Source of the DNA: Butyrivibrio sp. INlla16
Lineage (GTDB): Bacteria; Bacillota; Clostridia; Lachnospirales; Lachnospiraceae
Direction of reading: 5' to 3'
NCBI RefSeq assembly: GCF_900104155.1
Contig: NZ_FMYB01000001.1
Coordinates: forward strand, 124,001 to 188,000
DNA length: 64,000 nucleotides
This document shows, piece by piece, positions 52,303-61,593 of the stretch. A model generated the notes under the pieces. That model made no database searches, had not been told where the DNA came from, and saw only the letters and a program-made list of their open reading frames with translations. The translations under genes and the position numbers were made by a program. How positions within the stretch are numbered: position 1 is the first letter of the stretch; each line of letters opens with the position of its first letter.

Positions 52303-53706
52303 TCATTTAAGTTTATTAAGAATACTCCTTGCCACTTTAAGTCCGTTAGCACTAGCCTGCTGAAGGCCTCTGGTTATTCCTGCTCCGTCACCGATTGCAC
52401 GAAGGTGACTGATGCTGGTCTCAAAGTCCTTGTTCACGATTACCTTGTTGGAGTAGAACTTAACCTCAACGCCGTAAAGAAGTGTCTCTTCGGAGGCAAT
52501 TCCGGGAGTAACCTTATCAAGCGCCTGAATCATCTCATCAAGGTCAACCATGATTCTGTGCGGGAAAACAAGAGAAAGATCTCCGGGAACCGCATCCTTA
52601 AGTGTGGGAATCAGGTTGTTTCTTGCAAGTCTCTCATCGGTTGTTCTTCTGCCTCTTCTGAAATCTCCGTAGGTCTGAACAAGAATTTTGCCGTCGCAAA
52701 GCATATTTGCAAGCTCCGCAATTTTCCTTCCGTATTCAATAGGAGTCTTGAAGGGCTTGGTGAAATTCTTGGAAACAAGCAGTGCAAAGTTGGTATTGTC
52801 TGTCTTGTAATCACTGCTCTTATATGCATGTCCGTTTACTACCGCAAGTCCGCCCTCATAATACTCAGTCGCAACCTCTCCTGAAGGATTGGTACAGAAG
52901 GTTCTGACTTTGTCATCAAAGGTAGGTGTGTGGAAGATGAGCTTAGCCTCATACAGATTTTCATTCAAAAATTGCATAACCTCATCTCTGACTTCGACGC
53001 GGACTCCCACGTCAACAGTTCCGGGCTTGGTCTCAATGCCGATCTTATCGCACACTGAATGGAACCAGTCAGCACCTTCACGTCCAACTGCAGATACGAT
53101 TTCCTTAGCGTTTACAACGGTGCCGTCATGTGTTTTTACACCGGTGGCAATGCCGTCTTCCACCAGGATCTCCTCAACCATTGTATTAAACACAAGCTCC
53201 ACGCCCTTTTCCTCAAGGTGCTCCTGAAGCTTTTTATAAATCTTATAGCCTTCCTCGGTGCCGAGATGTCTGATGGGACACTCTACGAGTTTAAGGTTGG
53301 CATTGATTGCCTTCCTTCTGATCTCGCGAATCTCCTCAGCTTTGTCTATACCGTATACACTCTTATCTGCACCGAATTTCAGATATATGTCATCAGATTC
53401 CTTGATGAGAGCCGTTGCCTCGTCATAGCCAAGAATGTCCGGAAGTGTTCCTCCTACATCAGGTGAAAGAGATAATTTTCCATCGGAAAAAGCACCTGCT
53501 CCGGCGAAGCCTGTGGTTATAGAGCAGGGTTTGCATCCCATACACTTTCCTGTTTTTCTCTTGGGGCACTCTCTTTTCTCAATGGATCTGCCCTTTTCGA
53601 TAATCATTACTTTTAAGTCCGGGCGCTTTTCAATAAGCTCATAAGCGCAGAAAATTCCGCCGGGACCCGCACCAATTATGAGTACGTCTACTTCTTTGTT
53701 TGTCAT
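52303..53706 (-). CDS. FAD-dependent oxidoreductase
   Basis: A 467-aa flavoprotein. The N-terminal dinucleotide-binding motif is VLIIGAGPGGIFCAYEL, followed by a Glu-ended strand (VMIIEKG) and a cysteine-rich segment CPKRKTGKCMGCKPCS that may hold metal or act in redox. Further family blocks are GAGAFSDGKLSLS, VSAVGREGADW and the C-terminal RAIGDGAGITRGLQQASANG, where FAD is closed in. Homologues are annotated as NAD(P)/FAD-dependent oxidoreductases of unknown substrate. GAGAGG upstream supports the start; a dispersed repeat lies just before it. The downstream foldase gene overlaps its stop. Confidence 0.88.
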   Translation of the reverse strand: MTNKEVDVLIIGAGPGGIFCAYELIEKRPDLKVMIIEKGRSIEKRECPKRKTGKCMGCKPCSITTGFAGAGAFSDGKLSLSPDVGGTLPDILGYDEATALIKESDDIYLKFGADKSVYGIDKAEEIREIRRKAINANLKLVECPIRHLGTEEGYKIYKKLQEHLEEKGVELVFNTMVEEILVEDGIATGVKTHDGTVVNAKEIVSAVGREGADWFHSVCDKIGIETKPGTVDVGVRVEVRDEVMQFLNENLYEAKLIFHTPTFDDKVRTFCTNPSGEVATEYYEGGLAVVNGHAYKSSDYKTDNTNFALLVSKNFTKPFKTPIEYGRKIAELANMLCDGKILVQTYGDFRRGRRTTDERLARNNLIPTLKDAVPGDLSLVFPHRIMVDLDEMIQALDKVTPGIASEETLLYGVEVKFYSNKVIVNKDFETSISHLRAIGDGAGITRGLQQASANGLKVARSILNKLK

Positions 53707-53729
53707 AAAAAACCTCTCTAAGATACATT

Positions 53730-53769
53730 CCCCTCATCCGCTCTTCGGGCACCTTCCCCCAAGGGGAAG
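53730..53769 (-). repeat. Dispersed two-hairpin intergenic repeat, copy 4
   Basis: Minus strand: CTTCCCCTTGGGGGAAGG, then GTGCCCGAAGAGC, then GGATGAGGGG. It lies 24 bases before the FAD oxidoreductase start, which has its own GAGAGG site here, unlike copies 2 and 3. Confidence 0.85.
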
Positions 53770-53855
53770 ACATAAGGATAAGAATGGCTGCCACAAAACT
53801 GTAGCAGCCATTAGTCCGTTTGATCACATGTTTTTAAAAAGTTACCGTCTGAAAA

Positions 53856-54293
53856 TTATTTGGTAGCTTTTTTAGCCGGAGCCTTTTTAGCTGTAGTTTT
53901 CTTTGCAGCAGGCTTCTTTGTTGCTGCTTTCTTTGCAGGTGCCTTCTTGGCAGGAGTCTTCTTTACAGGAGCCTTCTTACCAAAGTCCTTTAAGAGCTCT
54001 GCCTTTCTGAGGTCACCCTCAGCACTGATTTTTCCTGAAAGATGCGCATTAACAAAATCTGTCTTACCGTCAAGAATGTCCATAAGATCAGCAGCTGATG
54101 TATACACAAGAATGTCACGATCAAAATACTCATAAGGCTCAACATTCAGCTTACCGTTATCGATCTCAACATAGAAAGCGCCTTCGCCCTCACCGGAAAT
54201 ATTGAACTGGTAAGCAGCATGCTCGTTAACATCGCTGACATCAACATCCTTAAGTGCATCTTTTACCTTTGCTACTACTTCTTCGTAAGTCAT
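53856..54293 (-). CDS. SCP2-like protein with histone-H1-like Lys/Ala/Pro tail
   Basis: About 145 aa from the ATG at 54293 (GGAGG at -9); a GTG 12 bases upstream is less likely. Residues about 1-105 resemble an SCP2/sterol-carrier-like fold (YQFNISGEGEGAFYVEIDNG, DLMDILDGKTDFVNAHLSGK, ISAEGDLRKAELLKDF). The last 40 residues are a run of KK-APAKK/TTAKK units like eukaryotic histone H1 or bacterial Hc1 tails. The tail should bind nucleic acid or polyanions. SCP2 domains bind lipids or acyl-CoA. The combination suggests a protein that could link a lipid-type ligand to DNA or RNA, but that is inference. No tight operon. Confidence 0.78.
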   Translation of the reverse strand: MTYEEVVAKVKDALKDVDVSDVNEHAAYQFNISGEGEGAFYVEIDNGKLNVEPYEYFDRDILVYTSAADLMDILDGKTDFVNAHLSGKISAEGDLRKAELLKDFGKKAPVKKTPAKKAPAKKAATKKPAAKKTTAKKAPAKKATK

Positions 54294-54348
54294 TTTCTCC
54301 TCCACTTCATAAAAAACTTTTTCAAAACATTGTTATTATATCACAAAA

Positions 54349-56343
54349 TTACCTACTGTTGCTACGATACTGCACAGGGGTCATTCCGTACTTTTTCTTG
54401 AAGAGCCTGTTAAAGTGCTCAACATTCTGATATCCTGCCGCTTCAGCGACTCTCTCAACCTTCATGTTTCCGTTCTTTAAAAGAATGCTTGCCTTTTTAA
54501 GACGAATCTTTTTAACGTTCTCTCCGAAGGTCATGCCGGATTTTTCCTTAATATACTTTGAAAGATACGGCTTTGATAAATAGAACTCTTTTGAGAGATC
54601 ATCAAGTGTTACTGTCAGGTAATTCTCCTGGATGTAATTGAGAATTGCACTGATTCTCTCATCCTTGGCATCTGTGCTTGCCTTTACTTCGTCAAGCTGG
54701 TTGACTGCAATTGTGAGAGCACTCACGGAAGATCTGATGATATCCTCATCAATGCCAACTCCCCAGAATTTCTTGCCGTTGCTTGTGATACCAACGTAGG
54801 TTACAGCCTTGGACGAAGAGCCGCGGCTAAGAGCATGCTCCTCATAAACAGAAAGCTCATAGCTGATGTTGAAGTACTGTTTGAAAGCATTACTTACAGC
54901 ATCGAGACGTCCGTTTCCGTTAGCCTCAACTATGTGCTCTTTTCCTGCATGAGCAAGTGTAACCTCTGCAAGGATACCATTTGTCTGCTTGAAGTGACAG
55001 TCCGCAACTCTGAATACAGAATCGTTGTGAACATATTTGTCTTCAAATATCTGATAGATTCTTCCGGGTGCAAGCTCAGCATGTTCTCTGTCGGAAACAT
55101 CCTTTATTGTGTAGCTGATGTCTGCCTGCATCTCTCTCGGAACCATCATGCCGTAGTTGTTCTTCAATATGTAGCTTACGCCGCCCTTTCCTGACTGAGA
55201 GTTAATTCTGATAACATCGCCGTCGTACTCTCTTCCAAGATCCTTGGGATCGATGGGGAGATAGGGAACGGTCCAAATTCCTTTGTCTTTTCCTGCTTCG
55301 TGCCATGAGAAGCCCTTGCTGATGGCATCCTGATGAGATCCTGAAAATGCTGTAAATACGAGCTGTCCTGCATAAGGCTGTCTCTCGAAAATGCGCATTC
55401 TTGTAAGACGCTCATAGGTCTCGCCGATCTCATTTATGTTGCTGAAGTCAAGCTTCGGATCAACGCCGTGCGAATACATGTTAAGAGCAAGTGTAACGAT
55501 ATCAACATTACCTGTTCTCTCACCATTTCCAAAAAGTGTTCCTTCTATTCTGTCAGCACCTGCAAGACATCCAAGCTCAGCATCACTGATTCCCGAACCT
55601 CTGTCATTGTGCGGATGGAGTGAAAGTGTTACCGCATCACGATACTTAAGATTTCTGTGAATATACTCAACCTGAGTTGCAAATACGTGAGGCATAGCAA
55701 TCTCTACAGTTGTAGGTATATTGATGATTACTTTATTTTCCTTCTTGGGCTTCCATACATCAAGCACTGCATTGCAGACTTCGACCGCATAGTCAACCTC
55801 TGTTCCGGGGAAACTCTCGGGTGAATACTCAAATGAGAAGTTACCCTTTGTCTCCTTTGCAAGCTTGTCAAGAAGCTTTGCACCATCTACAGCTATCTGC
55901 TTAACATCTTCTTTATTCTTTTTGAAAACCTGCTCTCTCTGAGCTACGGATGTGGAATTGTAAAGATGGATAATCGCTCTGGGCGCACCCTTTACAGCCT
56001 CAAAGGTTCTCTTGATGATGTGCTCTCTCGCCTGCGTAAGAACCTGAACGGTTACATCATCCGGAATCATGTTCTTTTCAATAAGAGTTCTCGCAAACTC
56101 AAACTCTGTCTCGGACGCTGCGGGAAATCCTATCTCAATTTCCTTGAAGCCAAGATTTACAAGCATTGTGAAAAACTCAAGTTTCTCATCAAGGCTCATG
56201 GGCTCTATAAGTGCCTGGTTACCGTCGCGAAGGTCAACGCTGCACCAGATTGGCGGCTTGTCAACGTAGTCTTTTTTCACCCAATCATAGGTAGCCTTGG
56301 GTGGCATGAAATACTGTCTCTGATACTTCTCGTAGTTCTTCAT
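54349..56343 (-). CDS. leuA: 2-isopropylmalate synthase fused to AraC-type DNA-binding domain
   Basis: A 664-aa protein in one uninterrupted frame. Residues about 30-310 are the HMGL-like TIM barrel ([39 protein letters not shown]), which joins acetyl-CoA to 2-ketoisovalerate, the first step to leucine. Residues about 425-555 are the LeuA allosteric domain ([18 protein letters not shown]-type region, [26 protein letters not shown]). Residues 561-664 are a complete AraC/XylS double helix-turn-helix ([49 protein letters not shown]). Ordinary long-form LeuA ends near residue 555. Leucine binding could therefore steer DNA binding. Start supported by AGGAGG. Other leu genes are not in the window. 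Confidence 0.95.
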   Translation of the reverse strand: MKNYEKYQRQYFMPPKATYDWVKKDYVDKPPIWCSVDLRDGNQALIEPMSLDEKLEFFTMLVNLGFKEIEIGFPAASETEFEFARTLIEKNMIPDDVTVQVLTQAREHIIKRTFEAVKGAPRAIIHLYNSTSVAQREQVFKKNKEDVKQIAVDGAKLLDKLAKETKGNFSFEYSPESFPGTEVDYAVEVCNAVLDVWKPKKENKVIINIPTTVEIAMPHVFATQVEYIHRNLKYRDAVTLSLHPHNDRGSGISDAELGCLAGADRIEGTLFGNGERTGNVDIVTLALNMYSHGVDPKLDFSNINEIGETYERLTRMRIFERQPYAGQLVFTAFSGSHQDAISKGFSWHEAGKDKGIWTVPYLPIDPKDLGREYDGDVIRINSQSGKGGVSYILKNNYGMMVPREMQADISYTIKDVSDREHAELAPGRIYQIFEDKYVHNDSVFRVADCHFKQTNGILAEVTLAHAGKEHIVEANGNGRLDAVSNAFKQYFNISYELSVYEEHALSRGSSSKAVTYVGITSNGKKFWGVGIDEDIIRSSVSALTIAVNQLDEVKASTDAKDERISAILNYIQENYLTVTLDDLSKEFYLSKPYLSKYIKEKSGMTFGENVKKIRLKKASILLKNGNMKVERVAEAAGYQNVEHFNRLFKKKYGMTPVQYRSNSR

Positions 56344-56449
56344 AATGCTCCTCCTGGTTATAAAATATTCAGTATTTTCAGTCGATTTATTACAATCACT
56401 CTACCTGTTTGTAGTGGAATTAATCGGATTCTATATTGTTATCGACACA

Positions 56450-56489
56450 AAAATAAAAATCATCAACTAATATTGATGATTTTTATTTT
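56450..56489. terminator. A/T-rich bidirectional terminator between dfx and leuA
   Basis: AAAATAAAAATCATCAA and its exact complement separated by six bases form a 17-pair hairpin with T-rich 3' arms on both strands. It ends the desulfoferrodoxin transcript and isolates leuA. No T-box or leader peptide was seen in the about 100 bases left before leuA. Confidence 0.82.
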
Positions 56490-56564
56490 AGCACTTGTTT
56501 GAAATTTTAATAGTGACGGATTTAATCAGTTTTCTTGATTTATTTTAATGTAACACTCCGTTTA

Positions 56565-56939
56565 TTAAATATCTGCTTTCCAAAGTCCATGGAGATTGCA
56601 GTACTCATAAGCTGCAACGGCCTTCTCACCATCTGCAAGAACAAACTCAGCAACAGGCTTATCGGAAGGAGTGAGGTTTTTCTGCATGTAGCCTTTATCA
56701 GTCTCAAGCCAGATGTACTGAATGTAATGGGCGTCCATCATAGGATGCTCAACTTCTCCAACCTTAACGGTTACCTTATTTCCACTAACTTCGACTACCG
56801 GAACGTGCTTCTCATGAGCGCCGTCAGAAGTTCCGGGAACGAGAGCTGTCATAGGATCGCCGCAGCAAACCGGAGTACACGCAGCATCATTGATCTTAAT
56901 CACCATACTACCGCATTTTTCGCACTTGAAAATGTTCAT
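56565..56939 (-). CDS. dfx: Desulfoferrodoxin (superoxide reductase)
   Basis: A 124-aa two-iron protein that reduces superoxide to hydrogen peroxide without releasing oxygen. Centre I is the rubredoxin-like Cys4 site (FKCEKCG and PVCCGDPM); centre II is the His4-Cys catalytic iron (EKHVPVVE, EHPMMDAHYI and EYCNLHGLWKA). All ligands appear intact and length is standard. It lies 35 bases after the rubrerythrin gene in the same direction, so superoxide and peroxide removal are co-expressed. Ribosome site AGGAGG. Confidence 0.97.
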   Translation of the reverse strand: MNIFKCEKCGSMVIKINDAACTPVCCGDPMTALVPGTSDGAHEKHVPVVEVSGNKVTVKVGEVEHPMMDAHYIQYIWLETDKGYMQKNLTPSDKPVAEFVLADGEKAVAAYEYCNLHGLWKADI

Positions 56940-56974
56940 AAAAACCTCCTTTTATATCATGTATTTTAGAAACA

Positions 56975-57541
56975 TTAATAATTCTCAGCTTTTATCTGGA
57001 AATAAGCCTGAGGATGGTTACATACAGGACATACCTCCGGAGCAGAGGGACCTACTACGATATGACCGCAGTTTCCACACTGCCAGATACAATCGCCATC
57101 GCGGGAGAATACCAGCTTGTCTTCAATATTCTTAAGAAGCTTCTTGTAACGCTCTTCGTGCTCTTTTTCTATTGCTGCAACACCCTCGAAAAGCTCGGCA
57201 ATCTCATCAAAGCCTTCTTCTCTGGCGGTCTTAGCGAAAGACGGATACATCTCCTGCCATTCATAGGCTTCGCCTTCTGCAGCTTCCTTCAGATTTTCAA
57301 TAGTGCTTCCGATTCCTGTCAGGATTTTGTACCAGATTTCAGCATGTTCTTTTTCGTTCGCAGCTGTCTCCGCAAAGATATTGGAAATCTGAACAAAGCC
57401 ATCTTTCTTAGCCTTCGAAGCAAAGAATGTATATTTGTTTCTTGCTTCAGATTCCCCTGCAAAAGCAGCCTGAAGATTTTTCTCTGTCTGAGTTCCCTTT
57501 AAATCATCGGCTCTGCATCTCCACTTGTTGTTTTCTGCCAT
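56975..57541 (-). CDS. rbr: Rubrerythrin
   Basis: About 188 aa from the start at 57541 (AAGGAG with 9-base spacing). The di-iron four-helix domain shows [28 protein letters not shown] and [13 protein letters not shown] with the Glu/His ligands; the C-terminal rubredoxin domain has [11 protein letters not shown] and [11 protein letters not shown]. It reduces hydrogen peroxide to water with electrons from rubredoxin or NADH. It is paired with desulfoferrodoxin downstream. The IS630 element at 57664 sits right upstream and may have displaced or supplied its promoter. Confidence 0.97.
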   Translation of the reverse strand: MAENNKWRCRADDLKGTQTEKNLQAAFAGESEARNKYTFFASKAKKDGFVQISNIFAETAANEKEHAEIWYKILTGIGSTIENLKEAAEGEAYEWQEMYPSFAKTAREEGFDEIAELFEGVAAIEKEHEERYKKLLKNIEDKLVFSRDGDCIWQCGNCGHIVVGPSAPEVCPVCNHPQAYFQIKAENY

Positions 57542-57663
57542 TTTATCCATCTCCTTCCCAATATTATTAGATTCCTACATTTCTAATAATAGCATAATCT
57601 ACCGCTATAATTTATTAGATTTTTATAAAAATATTTGTCGCAATATCGTAAAAAAATCAAATC

Positions 57664-58956
57664 TAGTATTTCATCCTCAAATTAACTGGACTTTTTAATC
57701 GGCAATGTATCAACAATCAATTCCTCTGATACGTCGATGTCATCCAGGTTATACTTCCAGTGGAAGACCACCGGTTCCTCATTCGCTTCTTCAAAGTACC
57801 GGTAAATACGCTGAACAAGTTCATCTTTGGTTTTAACGCGTATTCCGCGAAGCATTTGACGTGTCATCTTACTGAAGAAGCCTTCAACCATGTTTAACCA
57901 TGAACCATGTTTCGGAGTGAAAACAAATTCAAATCTTCCGGGTACAGTTGCAAGATAACGTCTTGTTTCATCGGATGTATGTACTTTAAGATTATCCAAG
58001 ACAATTCGGATCTTATCGCCACGAGGATATTTTTCATCAAGGATTTTGAGGAATTCGATATACTCCTTGCTGGTGTGTTTATCCCTTACAAGCGGTATTC
58101 CTTCACCGGTCTGAAGATCGATAGCTGCTAACAATGAAACGGTTCCAAGGCGCTTATACTCGTAATCACGCTTGATGGTTGAATTACTCTCATTTGGTCT
58201 TAAATCATCAGAAGTAGTCGCAGTAGCCTGGATGCCTGGTTTCTCATCATATGACAAAATATGTACGGTCTGATCATCCTCTTCAAAGGGAATAAGGTTT
58301 CCGGCTTTATCAAACTGGAATGAAAGCTGCTTATATACAAGAAGCACGTTGTGCATCTTGGCATCAAAATCAGGGTCTCTGTTTTCGCAGTAATACGTGA
58401 TCTTGTGTGGCTTTATATCAGCTTCATCAAGAATGGTGTTAACGGTACTTTTATGTATGGTTGAAAGACGGACATAGCCGGCAGCTTCAGCCGTTTTGTT
58501 GATATGAGATGTCAATTTTGCGTAAGTCCAGGTTTCTGCCGCATAGCCAAACTCAGACGGTTTCTGGCAGGCAATGTTGATGATCCAGGCTTTTTCTTCG
58601 TCTGTGATCTCGGCATTCCGACCTCGACCGGGGGCGTCATAGAGAGCGTTTTCAACTCCGCCTTCTTTGAATTTTTTAAGGCAAAGCATGACGCTTTTCC
58701 TGTTCAGATTCACTTTGCTGGCAATCTCATCAATTGAGACACCATCGGCTTTAAGCAGGATTATTCTTGCACGGCTGACAGTCTGAGCCTGGATGGTACG
58801 AGCTCTTGTTTGTAGTTCGAGGTATTCGCGATCAGCCGGTGTGAGTTCGATCTGTGAAGCGGTTCTTCCCATGATAAATGCCCTCCAGTTTCTTCTCTGG
58901 ATCCATTATATCATGGCATGAATATTTAGTCCATTTATTTAAAAGATATTATACTA
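57664..58956 (-). mobile_element. Second IS630-family insertion sequence, apparently intact
   Basis: The element lies between TA dinucleotides at 57664 and 58955. Inverted ends read TAGTAT followed by T-rich sequence, with both inner flanks leading to a matching TGGACT about 25-30 bases inside (57687 and 58925 regions). It holds one full-length transposase. It is about 1.29 kb and its ends differ from the first IS630 copy, so it is a different subgroup. Confidence 0.8.
57682..58872 (-). CDS. IS630-family transposase
   Basis: A 396-aa transposase in a single frame. The N-terminal HTH region is ISIDEIASKVNLNRKSVMLC-like (GVSIDEIASKVNLNRKSV), with linker RGRNAEITDEEKAWI. The DDE triad lies in LSYDEKPGIQ, IVLDNLKVHTS and NMVEGFFSKM. 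It catalyses cut-and-paste transposition into TA. No frameshift is needed, unlike the other IS630 copy. The protein shares only the general family pattern with that copy, so they arrived separately. Confidence 0.94.
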   Translation of the reverse strand: MGRTASQIELTPADREYLELQTRARTIQAQTVSRARIILLKADGVSIDEIASKVNLNRKSVMLCLKKFKEGGVENALYDAPGRGRNAEITDEEKAWIINIACQKPSEFGYAAETWTYAKLTSHINKTAEAAGYVRLSTIHKSTVNTILDEADIKPHKITYYCENRDPDFDAKMHNVLLVYKQLSFQFDKAGNLIPFEEDDQTVHILSYDEKPGIQATATTSDDLRPNESNSTIKRDYEYKRLGTVSLLAAIDLQTGEGIPLVRDKHTSKEYIEFLKILDEKYPRGDKIRIVLDNLKVHTSDETRRYLATVPGRFEFVFTPKHGSWLNMVEGFFSKMTRQMLRGIRVKTKDELVQRIYRYFEEANEEPVVFHWKYNLDDIDVSEELIVDTLPIKKSS

Positions 58957-58999
58957 GATTATATGTGTCAAAATGTTTTCTTGACACGATTTTGCTATA

Positions 59000-60595
59000 T
59001 CATTTCCCACTATACAGTATCTTCCACGCTGTGTATCTGGAGAAATTGAACTTCCTTATCTCTTTATAATGCTTCTCGTAGTAGCCGCGCCTATCACTAA
59101 GTCCGGTCTCGTACAGTTTCAGCAACTCTTCGTTTCCGGCATAGGCAGGAACAGCATCCTCGGAGATCTCTTCGGTAAGGTATCTTGTCATTGAGCTCTC
59201 GTATCTTCCCACTGAGTCTGTGCCGCCTGAGGTTTTCATGTATGCAAGGTCGTACTTTGCGACATGGTAATCAGGGTTAGCAAAAACGAACACAATATAC
59301 ATAGCAGTCATCGCTATCATGCAGCACTTAAATACCGGGAAGCTGTCATTATAAAGTCCGATAATCAGGAACAACAGGCAAATAGCAAGCACCGCGAGAA
59401 ACCATAATACAAATACTCTGAGAAAAGTAAGGTGGTATGCTTCGATGTACATAAACATTCTGAATGCACTTGAAGCTATCATTATAGAAGTACAAATACC
59501 GATCAGAGTAAGAATGGCTTTAAGGACATTATTTTCGGAAAAGAGCTTCTTACATACGGTAACGATTGCAAGGTTGAGCACACTTACCGCAAGCAGCTGA
59601 TAGAAGCCCTCGTGCGCATATTCTGCGAAAGTATACTTTGCGGGAAGTGTCATATTTCCCATGAAGAGGAACACAATCTGTATCACACTGAAAAGCAAAT
59701 ATACAATCGCAAGAAGGCTTGAAAAGGTGATGGCCACGATTGCGTTATATCCGCAATTCTTATTCTCTACAGTAACACCCTTCTTGGTAAGCACCTTAGC
59801 AACTGTATAAAAGAGCCATAGAGTCCAGGCAAGCATCCAGAGTATTCCGATCACATCCCAGAAATTATCAGGAAGCTTGAAAAGCCCAAACACTTTACCA
59901 AGAACATCAGAGAAAATTGCATCCGCGGAAGCAAGAAGTGCAAGCACAATCGAAAGAAGCGGAACTGCAACACAGATTCCGGCAAGCACTGCAATCAGAT
60001 TCTGCTTATTCTTTGAGCTAACCTTGGCGCCGCCCACCCTGAAACACTCAACGCAGTCCAACACCGGATCAAGCATATTAGTTAAAGGTGACACAACCAC
60101 TAACAATATTCCGATAAGATTACTGATAATATCCCACTGCTTAGTATCAGCGTACAAATGTGTCATAAAGCTGAACATCAAAAGAAATATGGCAAATCCA
60201 TCAACAAATAAAAGGGATTCATTTGCAGTGGTGCACTTTGAAATTGATAAGAGCATTAACGAAATTATGTAAAATAAGTTAAGAGCGCTTTTCCCGTCTC
60301 TGTCTTTAAAAAGTGACAAACCGTCGCTTTTTCTGGCAAATGCAATAAGTATAAGTGTGCCTGCCATAAAAAACGGATATGTAATTCCTGAAGTATTTCC
60401 ATAAAGGCAGAAGGTATGCAGAATCGCAAATATTACAGCCAGCGCTCCATACTTTTTAAAAGAAACTGCATCTCCCTTAGCCTTAGTCTGAACGGCATCC
60501 TGCACATAACATGCAGCTCCCACAGCGGTCTCGGCCAGGCATGCCTGCTCCACACCATTCTCCTGTAATAATCCCCCATCTATCGGTCTTTCCAT
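59000..60595 (-). CDS. DUF4173-like multi-pass membrane protein
   Basis: About 531 aa from the start at 60595 (AAGGAGG at ideal spacing); a longer reading from 60733 is unlikely. After a cytoplasmic N-terminus (about 1-55) there are roughly 12 or more predicted membrane helices (YGALAVIFAILHTFCLYGN, FAIFLLMFSFMTHLY, LLFLIIGLYN, MTAMYIVFVFA), and a C-terminal soluble segment (YLTEEISEDAVPAYAGNEELL). It matches the DUF4173/DUF4153 membrane families by pattern. Function unknown. The three genes 61366-59000 (DUF2975, XRE, this one) form a compact run; the small regulator may control them. Confidence 0.8.
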   Translation of the reverse strand: MERPIDGGLLQENGVEQACLAETAVGAACYVQDAVQTKAKGDAVSFKKYGALAVIFAILHTFCLYGNTSGITYPFFMAGTLILIAFARKSDGLSLFKDRDGKSALNLFYIISLMLLSISKCTTANESLLFVDGFAIFLLMFSFMTHLYADTKQWDIISNLIGILLVVVSPLTNMLDPVLDCVECFRVGGAKVSSKNKQNLIAVLAGICVAVPLLSIVLALLASADAIFSDVLGKVFGLFKLPDNFWDVIGILWMLAWTLWLFYTVAKVLTKKGVTVENKNCGYNAIVAITFSSLLAIVYLLFSVIQIVFLFMGNMTLPAKYTFAEYAHEGFYQLLAVSVLNLAIVTVCKKLFSENNVLKAILTLIGICTSIMIASSAFRMFMYIEAYHLTFLRVFVLWFLAVLAICLLFLIIGLYNDSFPVFKCCMIAMTAMYIVFVFANPDYHVAKYDLAYMKTSGGTDSVGRYESSMTRYLTEEISEDAVPAYAGNEELLKLYETGLSDRRGYYEKHYKEIRKFNFSRYTAWKILYSGK

Positions 60596-60659
60596 GATGA
60601 TTCCTCCTTTTTGTGAAATGCCATAATAGCAAATCACATTATATTTGCGGTCATTAAAT

Positions 60660-60875
60660 TCAAGTATCATCATCCGGGATGAATTCGAGAATATCTCCCG
60701 GCTGACAATCCAGCTCTCTGCATATCGCATCAAGCGTCTGAAGCCGCACTGCTTTTGCTTTGTTGTTTTTAAGTATTGATAGGTTAGCCAGAGTTATATC
60801 AACCTTCCCGGCCAGCTCTGTGAGGCCTATCTTCCGCTTCGCCATCATCACATCCAAATTTATAACGATTGCCAT
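60660..60875 (-). CDS. Small XRE/YozG-type transcriptional regulator
   Basis: About 71 aa from the start at 60875 (GGAGG five bases upstream). The protein is one helix-turn-helix domain (MMAKRKIGLTELAGKVDITLANLSILKN, RLQTLDAICRELDCQPGDILEF), the classic short YozG/Cro-like form. Such regulators are typically encoded beside DUF2975 membrane proteins (YoaS-YozG arrangement in Bacillus), as here: the DUF2975-like gene ends 14 bases upstream. Likely an autoregulator of this module. Confidence 0.9.
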   Translation of the reverse strand: MAIVINLDVMMAKRKIGLTELAGKVDITLANLSILKNNKAKAVRLQTLDAICRELDCQPGDILEFIPDDDT

Positions 60876-60889
60876 CTCTTCCTCCATCC

Positions 60890-61366
60890 TTAGATCGTCA
60901 GATCGTTCTCTTCCTTGTAACTGACTGCCTTGTCAAAGACCTTTGCCAGAACCTTGCTGAGTATTCCCGCAAAAAGGAATACCGCTGAAGTCACTAAGGA
61001 AGCAGGTGTGAAGTAGATAAAATTCCTGAGGATTTTTACCACCGCAATCGCAAATGCATAATTCGCCATTCTCGACAGGCTTTCAACATTCTCCCTGATA
61101 AAACAATTGTCCTCGATAACCGTTTTCATCATCTTCCTGAGTTCAAAAAGAATGAGTAATGCCAGCCCGCCGGCAAGCATTATGGAAATTATTGCAAAGA
61201 TGTAATGGTCCATAATTTCTGCATATTCAGTCGTATCTCCGAGAACCGTCATGGAGATCTCCACTGCCTTTTTTAGTCCGAACGGCACTGCAAGCTCCAT
61301 GATAAGTCCAACAACAAGACTGATATCCAAAAACTTCTTGAAATAAACATTTAAGCGGTCGCTCAT
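60890..61366 (-). CDS. DUF2975-like four-helix membrane protein
   Basis: About 158 aa from the ATG at 61366; a GTG at 61381 is too close to the AAGGAG site, whereas the ATG is 14 bases away, so the exact start is uncertain. Four membrane helices are predicted (FLDISLVVGLIMELAVPFGL, YIFAIISIMLAGGLALLILF, MANYAFAIAVVKILRNFIYF, SLVTSAVFLFAGILSKVLA). The pattern and the neighbouring YozG-type regulator identify the DUF2975 family. The physiological role is not known. Confidence 0.85.
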   Translation of the reverse strand: MSDRLNVYFKKFLDISLVVGLIMELAVPFGLKKAVEISMTVLGDTTEYAEIMDHYIFAIISIMLAGGLALLILFELRKMMKTVIEDNCFIRENVESLSRMANYAFAIAVVKILRNFIYFTPASLVTSAVFLFAGILSKVLAKVFDKAVSYKEENDLTI

Positions 61367-61516
61367 TATTACCGGTCTCACTCCTTTTCATGCGCATATA
61401 AATAATCTTAAGATATTTTCGTTATATCACAGTCATTTTTGAGAGTCAATAATTTTTTATCGTTTTTCGATAAATAGAATTTCACCCCGGAAACAAACCA
61501 AGCCTATAAAAATGGA

Positions 61517-61557
61517 TAAAAAAACTGCGCATGACCCGCTAAAAGAGCCATGCGCAG
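61517..61557 (-). terminator. Intrinsic terminator after the amino-acid permease gene
   Basis: CTGCGCATG and CATGCGCAG arms form a nine-pair hairpin followed on the minus strand by TTTTTTT, about 35 bases past the stop codon at 61594. Confidence 0.9.
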
Positions 61558-61593
61558 CGTAACTGCCAAATATTTTATACAGCTTTTTGTCCT

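Noticed and set aside
53782-53812. Hairpin AATGGCTGC/GCAGCCATT as terminator of the SCP2-like gene
   Set aside because: It has no T-run on the minus strand; it may only be a palindrome next to repeat copy 4.
56344-56450. T-box or leucine leader peptide before leuA
   Set aside because: Only about 100 bases lie between the upstream terminator and leuA; no T-box sequence, Leu-rich short frame or second terminator is visible.
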